A stretch of 64,000 bases of DNA from Pseudopyrenochaeta lycopersici. Lineage: Eukaryota; Ascomycota; Dothideomycetes; Pleosporales; Pseudopyrenochaetaceae. The notes beneath the pieces were generated by a model. It had not been told where the DNA came from. It searched no databases and was given only the letters and a program-made list of their open reading frames with translations. The stretch spans positions 186,001 through 250,000 of the forward strand of contig NHZP01000057.1 in the NCBI GenBank assembly GCA_003313425.1, written 5' to 3'. Positions 22,168 through 32,698 of the stretch are shown here, one piece after another. Positions within the stretch are counted from its first letter, which is position 1, and each line of letters begins with the position of its first letter. The position numbers and the translations under genes were made by a program.

Positions 22168-23385
22168 ATGTCGATCAAGGATCACAATCTTCCAATGCTT
22201 AACTTACGCAACGACTGGACTGACTGGATCAACTCGATCGAGGACCTTGCTGTACGAAACGATGTCTGGAACTACTGCGACCCTGAAGGCATCGAAAACT
22301 TGGTCTTCACTGTCACCAAACCACCAGACTCAGCAAGCAAAGACACGATCCAGAAGTACCACAGCCTTCAAGCTATCTATGATAGTGAGAGGAAGAAGTA
22401 TGATAAGGTCTCCGAGCGCATTGACATCACCGTCTGCCAGGAGTTCAAACAACACTACCTCGGCATCCACACTGTCCGAGGCAAACTCATTGCGCTAGCT
22501 GAGAGCATTCAGCCGACCGCAAAAGACCAGAAACAGAACGTCAGAGCCGAGTTTGAGAAGCTTAAGAAGGGTCATGGCAACACCAGTCTCGACAAGTGGC
22601 TCAGTCGATGGCCTGCTCTCGTTAACAACGCGAAGCGGTATAAGATCGAGAATCTGAGCGAGTCGCAGATATGCGATGCCTTCATTGAAGCCTCTCGCGA
22701 CATCAATCCTCCGTTCTATAACTACATGAAGTCTAAAGAAGCACAAGTCGAAAGTGACACATCACTTATCAAAGAGACCGCAGAGGCAATGGCAATAATC
22801 TCTAGGGCATTCATCACTGCTCTCAATGAGATCAATCCAAACCATTCCAGCACCGGATCTGTGGCAATTGACAACCTAAGTGATTCTAGCTCAGATGAGA
22901 CCGGCGACGATGCCGATATCACAATCGTACAGAAGGCACAGAACAAAATCAACAAGACCCTCCGGTCCTACCGTAGGCTAAATCCGACTCTTTCCGACAA
23001 GAGAATCACGATAAGCTTCTGTATTAAGCAGTTTAGGACCATGGCACCGCCAAGCGAAAAGACTGCGAGAGGGCGAGCTGCACACGCCACCCTTCAAGGC
23101 AGAAAGCACGGTCATGATTTAGACTCTTCGGACGATGGAGATTTACAGCCGAGGCGGAAAAGGCAAAGGGACGACTCTACTCCAACAGTAACCAATTCAC
23201 CTACAACTCTTCGCGACTGCGTTTGTGGGTTACCCCATAAGTACGCAGACTGTCGATATCTCAATCCATTATGTGCACCATCGGCCTGGACACCAATTGT
23301 TCAAGTCCAGTCTAAAGTCATCACGGCAATTAAAAGGAAGCAAGCGTCTCCGAACGAAGATCGAGAGGAACTTCCTCAGAAATAG
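22168..23385 (+). CDS. copia-1 Gag polyprotein
   Basis: An intact 405-residue frame begins MSIKDHNLPMLNLRND and carries a central capsid-like helical region (residues 1-220, UBN2-type). An acidic linker follows (SDSSSDETGDDADI). Near the end a short zinc knuckle reads CVCGLPHKYADC, the C-x-C-x3-H-x4-C pattern common in fungal copia elements. It would form the particle shell that packages element RNA. The frame ends with TAG at 23383-23385, and pol lies in another frame, so Pol expression would need frameshifting or a separate start. Confidence 0.85.
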   Translation: MSIKDHNLPMLNLRNDWTDWINSIEDLAVRNDVWNYCDPEGIENLVFTVTKPPDSASKDTIQKYHSLQAIYDSERKKYDKVSERIDITVCQEFKQHYLGIHTVRGKLIALAESIQPTAKDQKQNVRAEFEKLKKGHGNTSLDKWLSRWPALVNNAKRYKIENLSESQICDAFIEASRDINPPFYNYMKSKEAQVESDTSLIKETAEAMAIISRAFITALNEINPNHSSTGSVAIDNLSDSSSDETGDDADITIVQKAQNKINKTLRSYRRLNPTLSDKRITISFCIKQFRTMAPPSEKTARGRAAHATLQGRKHGHDLDSSDDGDLQPRRKRQRDDSTPTVTNSPTTLRDCVCGLPHKYADCRYLNPLCAPSAWTPIVQVQSKVITAIKRKQASPNEDREELPQK

Positions 23386-23387
23386 GA

Positions 23388-26300
23388 TTGCCTTACCAAA
23401 GTTCTGGCCAGCTGATACCTCTAAAAATCAACCTGAAAAAGGAAACAGGGGAGAACGTCGCCTTAACCTCAACCTCTGCAATGACCGGGTCAAGGGCATC
23501 GTTTGCCACATCAAGGTTTGCGTACAGCACAGCCGCAAAAGACGAGTATGACGACTATTTCGGACTCGATAATTGTGCGGATACACATGTCTGTAATGAC
23601 CTATCTCGTTTCGCCGCGTATAAACCATTGCACGACGAAACCATACGGTTCGGTGACACAGACACGCATATTGAAGGGATAGGAAATGTCACAGTCCACG
23701 TCGACACTCCGTCAGGCCCTAGTCTCATTCAACTCGAGAATGTGGCCTATGTACCCGGTTTCCATTGGAATCTCATCAACATGGATTCTCTTGAGAAGCA
23801 AGGGCTTTTCTTTAACACGAGAACATGCTGGATGGAGTACTCAGACGGGTCGAATGCATTCAAAGCAACGAAACACGGCGCATTTCGAGTGGTTGAACCA
23901 CATATCGAACATGCCGTCTTCAAAGCAAAGACTCATGCAGAAGCAGCAAAAGCTTTCGCCACAGCAAGGAGGTCACGGACGCCTCAGATTGCTGTAGCAT
24001 CCATGGATGTCTGGCATGCGAGATTGGGACATATCAGGAAGGAGGCTCTCAAGCACGTGCCGCAAGCAGTCGAAGGAGTTGCACTTGGCACTCGCGACTT
24101 TCAACGGACCTCAGATCTCTGTCCTGAATGCCAACTCGGACAAGCTCATCAACAGATTTCACGAATTCCGATATGGAGAGGAACTTATCCATTCGAGAAA
24201 GTTCATCTGGACCTCATTCACATGGAGGAAGCATTCAATCTTGATGCATGGGTTGTCCACTTCTACTGTGACCACTCGGCATACCATATTTCCTTTAACA
24301 TCCCAAACAAAACTCAAGAAGAACTAGTTTCTGTGACGCAGGAGTTCCTTGCGCTCACAAATGACAGCTGGGGCTTCACCACACGATACATCCAATCAGA
24401 TGGTGAGAGAGGCCTAGGCCAAACGTGGAAGGACCTCATAATTATGAAGGGCATCACGTTCAACCCATCTCCACCAGACACTCCAGATCAGAACGGTCCT
24501 GCTGAACGTTCTGGGGGGGGGGGGGTGATCATGGCCATCGCGCGCAAACTTCGTATACAGAGCAGACTACCTCACAAACTCTGGCCGTACCTCGTTGCGC
24601 ACGCTACTCGACTTCTCAATCGCATTCCAGTACAGAGGAAACGATGGCAAACGCCTTTTGAGATGGTCCATGGCCGTAAACCAAATCTTGCGTATCTCAA
24701 AATCATCGGATCTCTAGCGTACGTCCTTATCAAGAATAAAAGGGACCGTCCTGCGAGAGCCAAGCTACAAGAGAAAGCCATCAAAGGCTGGCTTGTCGGG
24801 CTAGACGCAACCAATGTCTACAAAGTCTGGATCCCACACTTAGATCGTGTTATTAGATCTCGGGATGTGCAAATAGATGAGAAAGTTATGTACGATCCAC
24901 AGCTCATCACAAGCCTCCCCGAGTCCGTACACACGTTCTCAATCATCATAAACGAGATTGATTTGGATGAGACTGATGCAGAACCACTTCCAGTCATGCA
25001 AGACGCAACAGTTTCCAATCCTGATTTAGTCCAATATGAAGTACCGTCATGGTTCCTTCCTATAACACAATCTCAATCCACACAAACAATTTCCAACGGG
25101 ACACAAAGTCACGCGGATAGGCTACAACCACAGCTATACCCAACTCCAATGTCCCTTGAATCGCGTCAACCAAGCACAACAACACAAGCCTTTCCAAGAA
25201 CAGGGGCAGGCTATCATACAGTAAACTCAGTTCAGTCACACCTCACTGCACGTCAGGTGCAGAAGCAGGCACGTCGACAAGCCCATGCATTACGACTTGA
25301 ACGTGCCAAGCTGGGACAACAAATAGCCCACACCTTCGCATCGGCACGGTCAATCCGTACTCACCGAAGGGACTTGATGCCACCGCCAGACTTTTGGCAT
25401 CAGCTAAAGCGGCATCCAGAGAAAGAAGGATTCAGACGTGCTGCAGACGCTGAGATCAAGTCACTCGAAGAGAAGAAAACTTTTGAACTAGTCGATTACC
25501 CAGAGCACAAACAAGTGCTGCCACTCAAATGGGTTTTCACTTACAAACTCAATGACGCCGGGTACCTTATTCGTCATAAAGCACGAATATGTGTGAGAGG
25601 CGATCTCCAACACAACATCACCGATGACATCTATGCAGCTACCGGCGCATATCGTAGTTTCCGCATCCTTATGGCACTCGTCTGTGCGTTTGGGCTTCTC
25701 TGTCATCAAATTGACTTCAAGAACGCCTTCGTCAACGCAGATATGGACGACAAGATCTATACTACTTGTCCACCAGGGTATGGAACGCCAGGAAAGGTTT
25801 GGAAACTGCTCAAAGCGCTGTACGGGCTGCGTAAATCACCAAAGCTATGGTTCGATGAACTTGTATCATTCCTCAAGGGTCTGGGATTCAATCATTGCCC
25901 AGATGAGCCATGCATACTTATCAACAACGAAACAGGACTCATCTTGTTTCTCTATGTGGATGATCTTCTTGTTATTGCACGACAAGAATGTATTCACCAT
26001 ATTAACCAATTCAAGACAGCAGTAAACAAAAAGTACGGGATCAAGGATTTGAGCGAAGCAATCTCGTTCCTCAATATCAGGATTCTGAGAGATACCAGAG
26101 CTAAAAAGCTTTGGATTTGTCAAGATGGATACATCGACAAAATCTGTACTAAATTTGGAACAGATCAGTCATTGAGAATAGCTACTACGCCTCTCATCTC
26201 GTCATATCGTCCTCAACCTTTCGAAGGTCAGGCTACGATCCAACAGATCACAGAGATGCAGGAAAAGGTAGGCTCAATACTGTATGCAGCAGTAGTATCA

Positions 26301-27029
26301 AGACCGGATATCTCCTTTGCAGCCAGCCAGTTGAGTCAGTTCGCTACAAACCCTTCACGAGAGCATTTGCGGTGCGCAAATCGAGTACTCTCATATCTCC
26401 AGGCTACAAAGTACTATGCCATCGAGTTCTCGGGCTCTGTGAACCACTCCACAGAAGTAGAGACAGGCGATGATGAAGTGCTACAGTTGTCAAGCGACGC
26501 ATCGTTCGCGGATGATCCAGAGACTCGAAAATCCACCCAAGGCTATCTTATGAAGTTGTTTAGTGGACCTATTATGTGGCAGTCGTCCAAACAAAAGACT
26601 GTAACCACCTCAACAACTGAAGCAGAGCTCTTATCGCTATCACACACGGCGAGGGAGACAATAGGTCTATACAGACTGTTTGAGCAGATAGAGTTCAACC
26701 CTGAAAACCAACCTCGCATTCTCTGTGACAATCAACAAACGGTAGGCCTGATCCAGAAAGAGAGACCACAGCTGACATCAAAACTTAAACACGTCGATAT
26801 CCACAACTTCTGGCTCAGATAGATTCACAGAGACGGCAAAGTTGCAGTCCAGTGGGTTCCAACCACGGATATGCCTTCGGATGGCTTCACAAAACCCCTC
26901 TCAACAGAGAAACATATTCACTTTGTACGCCAATTAGGCCTGGTTGATATCTCATCGCGGATTGACCCAGGATATGCATCAGAAGAGGATAGTCCCCAAG
27001 CTATTCAGATCTCGTCTGAAACAGAGTGA
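23388..27029 (+). pseudogene. copia-1 Pol polyprotein with one nonsense codon
   Basis: The frame opens at 23388 with a TTG codon, so the true start is unknown. The order of domains is as follows. Protease-like motif at residues 61-71 (DNCADTHVCND, where most relatives have DSGA). Integrase zinc motif (HARLGHIRKEALKH and CPECQLGQ) and catalytic core (HLDLIHM, QSDGERG, NGPAERSG). Reverse transcriptase with LYVDDLLVIA. RNase H with SSDASFADD and STTEAELL. A TAG at 26820-26822 interrupts the end of RNase H, but the same frame then continues with HRDGKVAVQWVP and SDGFTKPLS to a TGA at 27027-27029. The stop replaces what was most likely a Gln codon. A run of ten G bases (24511-24520) adds glycines without shifting the frame. 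Confidence 0.85.
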
Positions 27030-27043
27030 AATCTGGGGGGGTG

Positions 27044-27226
27044 TGTCGCAGGCCAAGGCATCATCTCAGGGAACCTGAGGAAGAACTGCATTAGTAATCT
27101 TGCCATATAATCTCAGACGTGCGGGGTCAGGTTTATAAGACCAAGACACAATACATACACAATACAACTTTTCTGCTCATTATCAATTATTTGACTTCTC
27201 ATCATTTTAGCACGTCCAGTGCGACA
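27044..27226 (+). repeat. 3' LTR of copia-1
   Basis: A complete 183-bp LTR from TGTCGCAGG to GCGACA, preceded by a G-rich polypurine tract. It contains the short hairpin CTCAGGGAACCTGAG near its 5' end. Confidence 0.93.
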
Positions 27227-27348
27227 GGAGACCTTCGGCCCGTATACCGTATTGACCGATGCGGAAGTTCTGGTTCGGTCCTTAATCCCTTTCGGTTGGG
27301 CTACATGACTTCGGCATTGCCCGTAGCAATCTCCATCGATCCAGGGAG

Positions 27349-27990
27349 CTAAGTGGCCAGCCATGCCTGCAGATACCTCCATGTCAAAGCTCCATCAGAT
27401 GCCAATGCCTCAGAGGGCGAGCCATCCGCGTTGCGCTGGAAAGCATAGCGCAGAATGGCACCAATCCTAGCCGCCCGCTCAGCCATGTCGCGAACTTTGT
27501 CCCGCCGCCCATCATCTCCAATTCCAGAAGCAGACCAGAACTCATCCCAGAAAACTTTATGCAGTCGCGAGCGACAGGCGTAGTCGTGCCAGCCACCGCG
27601 GTCCATGTACCCCGCCGTCAAAAACAGGCAGTCCAGTTCCATACCAAAAGGCAGTATCGCCGCAAGAGACCAGTCGATAATTCCTGTGATTTCGTAGGTG
27701 TCCTCAGCAACTAATATATTGGTCCTAGAGAGGTCCCCATGCGTAAGAACTTGTGGATAATCTCATGCGAAGAGTGTGGGGAGGCTGTGCTGCAACTCTA
27801 ACACTGCTGAGGTGCCAAGAACAGATGATAACCTCATTAGTAAAGCGAGTCTGCGTTGAATTCTCTCAAGACTCTCTGCTCGTGCTTCTGCTGTCACATA
27901 CAGCGGCTTTGACCAGCATCGAGCAAAGTACCTAGCAGGTATAAGCAATATGACAGGTGTGTCGGCCCACACTTGAGCAGCAGGCAGCAT
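27349..27990 (-). pseudogene. APH-like phosphotransferase, C-terminal fragment
   Basis: The frame contains the kinase catalytic loop LTHGDLSRTN, then EITGIIDWSLAAI, which match the aminoglycoside-phosphotransferase-like (APH) family common in fungi. The C-terminal block MELDCLFLTAGYMDRGGW follows. A TGA at about 27768 lies ten codons before the catalytic loop, in the same frame. The N-terminal lobe is missing: a LINE fragment begins at about 27990. The product would have been a small-molecule kinase of unknown substrate. One stop and the truncation make it dead. Confidence 0.75.
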
Positions 27991-28367
27991 GTCCTACCTA
28001 CCTAGCAAGGTGCCAAACAAAGCAAGTAAACCGCAAAGCAAGAACGATCCGCAAAGCGATAACAAAGGTGCATGGAGAACGAGTAAAAGACGCGGCACAG
28101 TCGCCAGGCAAGCTCTGGAAGCTTGCTAGCTGGGCGAAGACCCGGGGCAACGTAGCGCCTCGGGTTACGCCTAGCAACGAAACCCGACAACACAGCGCGA
28201 GGTTACAGAGCCAGCGGACAAGGCAGACTTGTTCCGCGATGTCTTCTTTCCTCCACCACCGGAAGCAGACCTTGAAGGCATCCGAGACGCTGAGTACAAC
28301 GGCCAGATCGAGCTGCCACCCATCACAGAGAACGAAGTGAGGGACGCCATCCGTGCAGCGTCTATGA
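27990..28367 (+). mobile_element. LINE fragment (endonuclease-RT linker)
   Basis: Plus-strand pieces read GKLWKLASWAKTRGN, then after a frameshift near 28190 KADLFRDVFFPPPPEADLEG and PPITENEVRDAIRAA. This is the region between the endonuclease and reverse transcriptase of Tad/I-like fungal LINEs. Both sides end abruptly, so only about 380 bp of the element is here. Confidence 0.7.
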
Positions 28368-28755
28368 GGCCGAGGCACTCTTCAATGATGTCGCATAATG
28401 CCGCTTTAGCCGCAAGCAAATCTAAAGCCTGCCCGAATTGGAGCATTTTGCTCTTTTCCTTGCCATCTTCCGGAACCTTCCTTGTCGTCAGCTCTCTCTT
28501 CAGCTTCTTCCAACAGCCGATAGGCTCCAACACGCTCGCTGGGTCAATCGAATCGCTCGTTTTCCACTTCTCATAAAGACGGTAAAATTCCGTGCGGAAG
28601 TCCGCAGCCAAATTTTCGAGATGGTTGCTATGGCTTCCCAGCTTCGCTACAAGAGCTTTGATCTCGAAAAAGTACATTTTTTGTAGTACGGCCCATGCGT
28701 CTTGAAGCTCTCCGAATTTCTGATTCTGAAAGTCAACACCGCCCCATGGTTGCAT
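28171..28755 (-). CDS. Hypothetical protein, C-terminus antisense to a LINE fragment
   Basis: The frame encodes 194 residues. The first 126 or so (MQPWGGVDFQNQKFGELQDA to CDIIEECLGL) look like a real helical, lysine-rich protein. The rest is the reverse reading of the LINE fragment at 27990-28367. I do not recognise the helical part. In-frame codons just upstream of the Met give a basic run (RRKRKRG), so the true start could lie further up. It is most likely the middle of a larger gene truncated by the LINE. Confidence 0.35.
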   Translation of the reverse strand: MQPWGGVDFQNQKFGELQDAWAVLQKMYFFEIKALVAKLGSHSNHLENLAADFRTEFYRLYEKWKTSDSIDPASVLEPIGCWKKLKRELTTRKVPEDGKEKSKMLQFGQALDLLAAKAALCDIIEECLGLIDAARMASLTSFSVMGGSSIWPLYSASRMPSRSASGGGGKKTSRNKSALSAGSVTSRCVVGFRC

Positions 28756-28883
28756 GTCGTTGCAACCCCTCTTGCGCTTTCGTCGTTCTGATCGGAGATT
28801 TCTTTATACAGTCCTCCAGATTGCAGTGATGAATATCTAGTAGTTCTCATACACTTCCGTCGCGATTAGACAACGCATATAGG

Positions 28884-30012
28884 TCAAACCTCCCAATCCT
28901 CCGTGGTAATTGCACTCCTCTTGCTTCCAGTACGCTCGACACTCTCAGCTCCGCCCCATATCTCCACAGCCGAGCCAGTAGGCTCCACAGCCGAGCCAGT
29001 AGGCTCCGCAGCCCTGCTCTTATACACAAAAGTCGTCATATACCACACAGATCCCCTCTGAAACTTTACGCCTAGAAAACCTAGCCAGCTCGCCACCATG
29101 TTCTTCAGATACGGCGAGCAAGCCGCAATGATGCCAATAGCCTCCTCAATGCTTACTAATAGCGAAACAATGATCACTGACCGTAGACTGTCACCTTGCA
29201 AATCGTACATGCGCATGTATACAATCTTGACTATCGCAGCTGCGCTGGCGAATATGCCTAGGCACATCAGAGATCCGAGGAGTACCTTCTCGGAGTGCTT
29301 TCGGTGGAGTGTCCAGATGAGGGAGATTAGCATTATGGTGAAGAGTATGTCGCATGCGGCGCCCAGGCCTACAGAAGAAAGATAAGCAAAAGTCGGAAAG
29401 GTTTTGTGGTAGTGACTTACTTGCTTGCACGTATCCATATATTGCCATCTGACGGGCTGTCCAACACTGGGCGTTGGGAACCATATCCCACATTGCACGA
29501 ATGGGGTGGCACTGCAGTAGCTGGCAGACATTGACGCCCACAGTTGTGCCAATTTGGATAGCGATGGTTGTTCTTAGTAACAGTTTCCAGGTCCGCGTAT
29601 CTTTGAGTCTCAGCAGCATCAAGGCAACCGATACTCGAACGAGAGTCGCTGACCAAATTCCTACGATTACGACACCGAACATGTAGCGAAACACGATAGT
29701 TCTATTCTCGGCAGAGACGTAGTAGTTGTGACAGCCATATCCGTATCGAGATGCTTGCCAAACGATGGCGCGTTCCGTTAGAGAGATTGCCTGAGAAGGT
29801 GTTAGATTTACTCCAAATTTGCAGGATTGTTGCTATTTTATTCTTACTAGAGCAACCGAAATGATGTAATCCTCAAGTGATAAGTTCCTGAACCGAACGT
29901 AGATACGAAGGCTATATATGACCACCGCTACGAAAAGAACGACAGTACAAGTTATATTGACTAAAGGCGCGATGGTCGTGTTCCCATCTGGACGGGGTGT
30001 TAGGTCGACCAT
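28884..30012 (-). CDS. PTH11-like fungal rhodopsin-domain membrane protein
   Basis: The exons are 30012-29848, 29790-29421 and 29368-28884, giving 339 residues. Both introns are GT-AG (57 and 52 bp). The first starts GTAAGA and the second GTAAGT. The protein has seven hydrophobic stretches, including IAPLVNITCTVVLFVAVVIY, VVIVGIWSATLVRVSVALML, IQIGTTVGVNVCQLLQC and CDILFTIMLISLIWTL. The order of a luminal NxT-bearing start, LEDYI, a C-x(n)-C pair and a final SPYLKNM block fits the fungal rhodopsin domain (PTH11-like). Such proteins sit in the plasma membrane and include receptors for surface cues, though most are uncharacterised. The tail holds a duplicated AEPTGSAV unit from a 21-bp tandem repeat. 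A solo LTR lies 54 bp upstream of the start and may have displaced its promoter. Confidence 0.8.
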
Positions 30013-30065
30013 GGTACATGTTGAAGGCTTGTCAACTGCCGAAGCATCGGATTTGCTAGATAGGA

Positions 30066-30249
30066 TGTCGCACTGGACGTGCTAAAATGATGAGAAGTCA
30101 AAATAATTGATAATGAGCAGAAAAGTTGTATTGTGTGTGTATTGTGTCTTGGTCTTATAAACCTGACCCCGCACGTCTGAGATTATATGGCAAGATTACT
30201 AATGCAGTTCTTCCTCAGGTTCCCTGAGATGATGCCTTGGCCTGCGACA
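30066..30249 (-). mobile_element. Solo LTR, family LTR1, inverted
   Basis: A complete 184-bp LTR1 in reverse orientation with the 5-bp duplication TAGGA at 30061-30065 and 30250-30254. It sits directly upstream of the PTH11-like gene. Confidence 0.92.
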
Positions 30250-30479
30250 TAGGATAATATATAAAACGAGGACGGAAAAGAAACTATGGCAATCGAAATA
30301 TGTTGAATTTACAACACCGATCAGTCCATTACTGTGTCACATCTGATGGCCCCCATTGTGGCGCCGTGACTGGCCAATTTATTCCCTGTAGAAAACAAGA
30401 TATTTTATCGCGTATCACATGCAAAAGATCACTATGGATGTGTCATGTAACGCACTGCAGGGCAGGGTTTCCGTTTTAC

Positions 30480-30868
30480 TAAGTAATAGTAATTACTAAT
30501 TCTAAAAATAGAATAAAGCTTAACCGCTTATATAATCTATAGTATAGAAGTTTCTAGTTTTAGTACTCAGTTCTTAAAAGTAAGGTTAATTCTTTATAGT
30601 AAATACTATTACTAGGCTATAAAATAATTACTAGAAATTACTATATAAATTTATAGTAGTACTTAAATCTAATAAGAAAAAAGCTAAATTTTATTCTAGT
30701 TTTTAATACTAACTCTACTTTCTTATTATTATTAAGCTTTTTATATAGCTATATATGTAGTAAATAGTCTAAACAACTATAATTATAAAGTATTAATTAG
30801 TAATTACTATTACTATTACTAGTAATATAATAACCTTAAGTTATTAAATTTTTTAAAGGTTTCTAAGG
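30480..30868. repeat. AT-rich tract left of the minisatellite
   Basis: This is almost pure A/T sequence rich in TAATTACTA and TTACTAGTAAT words, with no gene. Its left edge (CAGGGTTTCCGTTTTACTAA, 30463) resembles the left edge of the larger AT-rich tract at 36629. Confidence 0.6.
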
Positions 30869-30971
30869 TTCTTGACTACCTTAACAACCTTAACAACCTT
30901 AACAACCTTAACAACCTTAACAACCTTAACAACCTTAACAACCTTAACAACCTTAATAACCTTAATAACCT
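30869..30971. repeat. Minisatellite of 9-bp AACCTTAAC units, left part
   Basis: Around eleven tandem copies of a 9-base unit (AACCTTAAC) stand here. The array continues at 36436 on the far side of the inserted LTR4 and copia-2. Confidence 0.85.
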
Positions 30972-31113
30972 TGTCAGACGTAAAGCCCGATAGGGTGTTA
31001 GATGTCATGTGTCGATCTCTAAGTTGCGAGATCCTAGATGGTAGCACAAACTCTCGGGTGTAACCACTTGGCAGAGGGACACAAAAAAAGGCAGAAAATA
31101 GAGAACACACAAT
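30972..31113 (-). mobile_element. Solo LTR4, left part, split by copia-2
   Basis: Minus-strand LTR4 ends here with TGTCAGACG. The remainder lies at 36377-36435, ending TCTGACA. Together they give a 201-bp LTR with ends TGTCAGA and TCTGACA. The 5-bp duplication AACCT stands at 30967-30971 and 36436-36440, so LTR4 landed in the minisatellite. Related copies are at 37573 and 40555. Confidence 0.85.
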
Positions 31114-31288
31114 TGTCAGATAAGAGGCATAAAAACTGAAGTATACGAATACTGCATCGTAGACGGTATCACCTATGTATCATCGATGTATCAGGTCTGT
31201 GTTTAAAAGGGAGAGAAAACAGAACCAACGAAAATACAATCAATTCTGATCCACGATGATGACCAAAAAGATTCATTAAATTCTGACA
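31114..31288 (+). repeat. 5' LTR of copia-2
   Basis: 175 bp from TGTCAGATAAG to AAATTCTGACA. The only difference from the 3' LTR that I see is AAAAGGG here against AAAAAGG there. Confidence 0.95.
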
Positions 31289-31307
31289 ATTAAGAGTCTC
31301 ACTGACC
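31289..31307 (+). promoter_or_regulatory. Primer-binding site, half-tRNA-Lys(CUU) type
   Basis: ATTAAGAGTCTCACTGACC follows the LTR. The complement of its start, GACTCTTAAT, is the anticodon arm of lysine tRNA(CUU). As in copia-1, the priming site pairs with an internal tRNA region, not with a tRNA 3' end. The assignment is by inspection. Confidence 0.5.
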
Positions 31308-31325
31308 CTATAACGAGCGAGGACC

Positions 31326-32650
31326 ATGTCTCACGCAAATATTACCGGCGTACGCGACGCTACGATCATCCTCACCGACTATACGAACTACACGCCATGG
31401 TTACTACAACTCAAAGCAAAAGCAGAGTTCCACGACGTATGGGCAATCGCAGACCCTGATGGAACTAGAGAACCTTTGCTGGAACCGATCCCCCCAGTCC
31501 TACCACGATTAGCTGACTACGTACCGGCTGTAGTCCAACGACCGGCACCCAGCGCGTCGTCAAACTCTCGGGGTAACCGGGTTGGATCATCAAGCCAGCC
31601 AACAAGATCAAACCCGTCCCGAACCGATGCAACTCCAGCTACACCGACGAAACTATCGGACTTATCACCTGAAAGCCAGGAAACATACAAGGCCGATCGA
31701 GACGACTACAAGGTACAGCTCGAAGCCTACAAGATCGACGAGAAGAAATACGACAGAGAACGGGCTAACTATCGGTTACTTGCAACGCACATTCAGAGCA
31801 CAGTATCAGCGCACATTCAGCGCAACTGCTGCCTCCCTGGTACCACGATTCGCCGATGGATTATTGATATCCGAAGGACAGTAGGAATCAACCACTCGAA
31901 GAACGCCAACGAGCACGAACAAGATATCACAATGCATTGAAGCCAATGAGGACCCCAGTAAACTGGGATATCTGGCTTGCCGAATACGATCGAGCAGCAA
32001 CTGACGCTGAGACCGAAGGAGTCGCGGAGGTACAACATAATGACGACATTATAGAAGATTTCTTGTCGGCAGTGGAAAAGGTAGCACCTATGTGGGTGAC
32101 TGCCTTCTCTAGCCAGGTGGCCAGAGGTGACCCAGACCATGACAGAAAAGAAATGATGAAACTCTTCCGGGAGCATATGAGCCGCTCTTACCCACAAAAG
32201 GGCAAGCAGAAGAGCGCTTTCGCTGCTGGAGACGCTGCATACCCCGCTGGCGGTGAATCCGACCAGGGCGCACAGAGGGACGCCTCCGGTGTAGCTGAAG
32301 AAGCATCATCAGCCTTACGGGGCAAGAACCGTGGTAGAACCCGGGGAAAACGCAAATTTGGGCAAAGCAGCACCAGATCCAAGCATTCCTCTCTGGAGGA
32401 TACGGCGGCAGTCGAAGGCACAACATGCCATGCTTGTGAACAGCGCCACAATCTTTTTGATTGTTTCTATCTAAACGAAGATAAGGCACCTACGTGGTTT
32501 ACACCAGATTCAAGAATAGCCAAACTCGTTGAGTACAAAAGAAAGTATGACCCAGAGCTAATCAAATTATTAGACTCAAAGCGCCAACGATCAAAGACGC
32601 CGCTGATTAAGAATTCGCAAACACCAACACCCGAAGTCTTAAAAGATTGA
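31326..32650 (+). pseudogene. copia-2 Gag with a frameshift
   Basis: The first frame (31326-31940) opens MSHANITGVRDATIILTDYT and holds the capsid-like N-terminus. The second (31937-32650, in a different frame) holds the rest with a basic linker (RGRTRGKRKFGQ) and a zinc knuckle CHACEQRHNLFDC. Reading the two together needs one base shift near 31880-31940. The second frame ends with TGA at 32648-32650 and is in register with pol, so pol could be reached by stop readthrough. That arrangement differs from copia-1. Confidence 0.8.
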
Positions 32651-32698
32651 CTAGAAGGAAGAGTTATATCAACAATCGAAGCCGCGTATACCGCGTCA

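Larger units (their letters stand above)
21754..27226 (+). mobile_element. Ty1/copia retrotransposon copia-1
   Basis: The element has a 5' LTR that lacks its first 20 or so bases, a primer-binding site, gag, pol in the copia order (protease, integrase, reverse transcriptase, RNase H), a G-rich polypurine tract (27037-27041) and a full 3' LTR. The LTRs differ by about two positions over the shared part, so insertion is recent. No target duplication can be read because the 5' tip is missing. The sequence left of it (CCAGACTA) and right of it (GGAGACC) are unrelated. Confidence 0.92.

Noticed and set aside
21754..27226. A 5-bp duplication around copia-1.
   Set aside because: The 5' LTR lacks its tip, and the flanking bases do not match those after the 3' LTR, so no duplication can be claimed.
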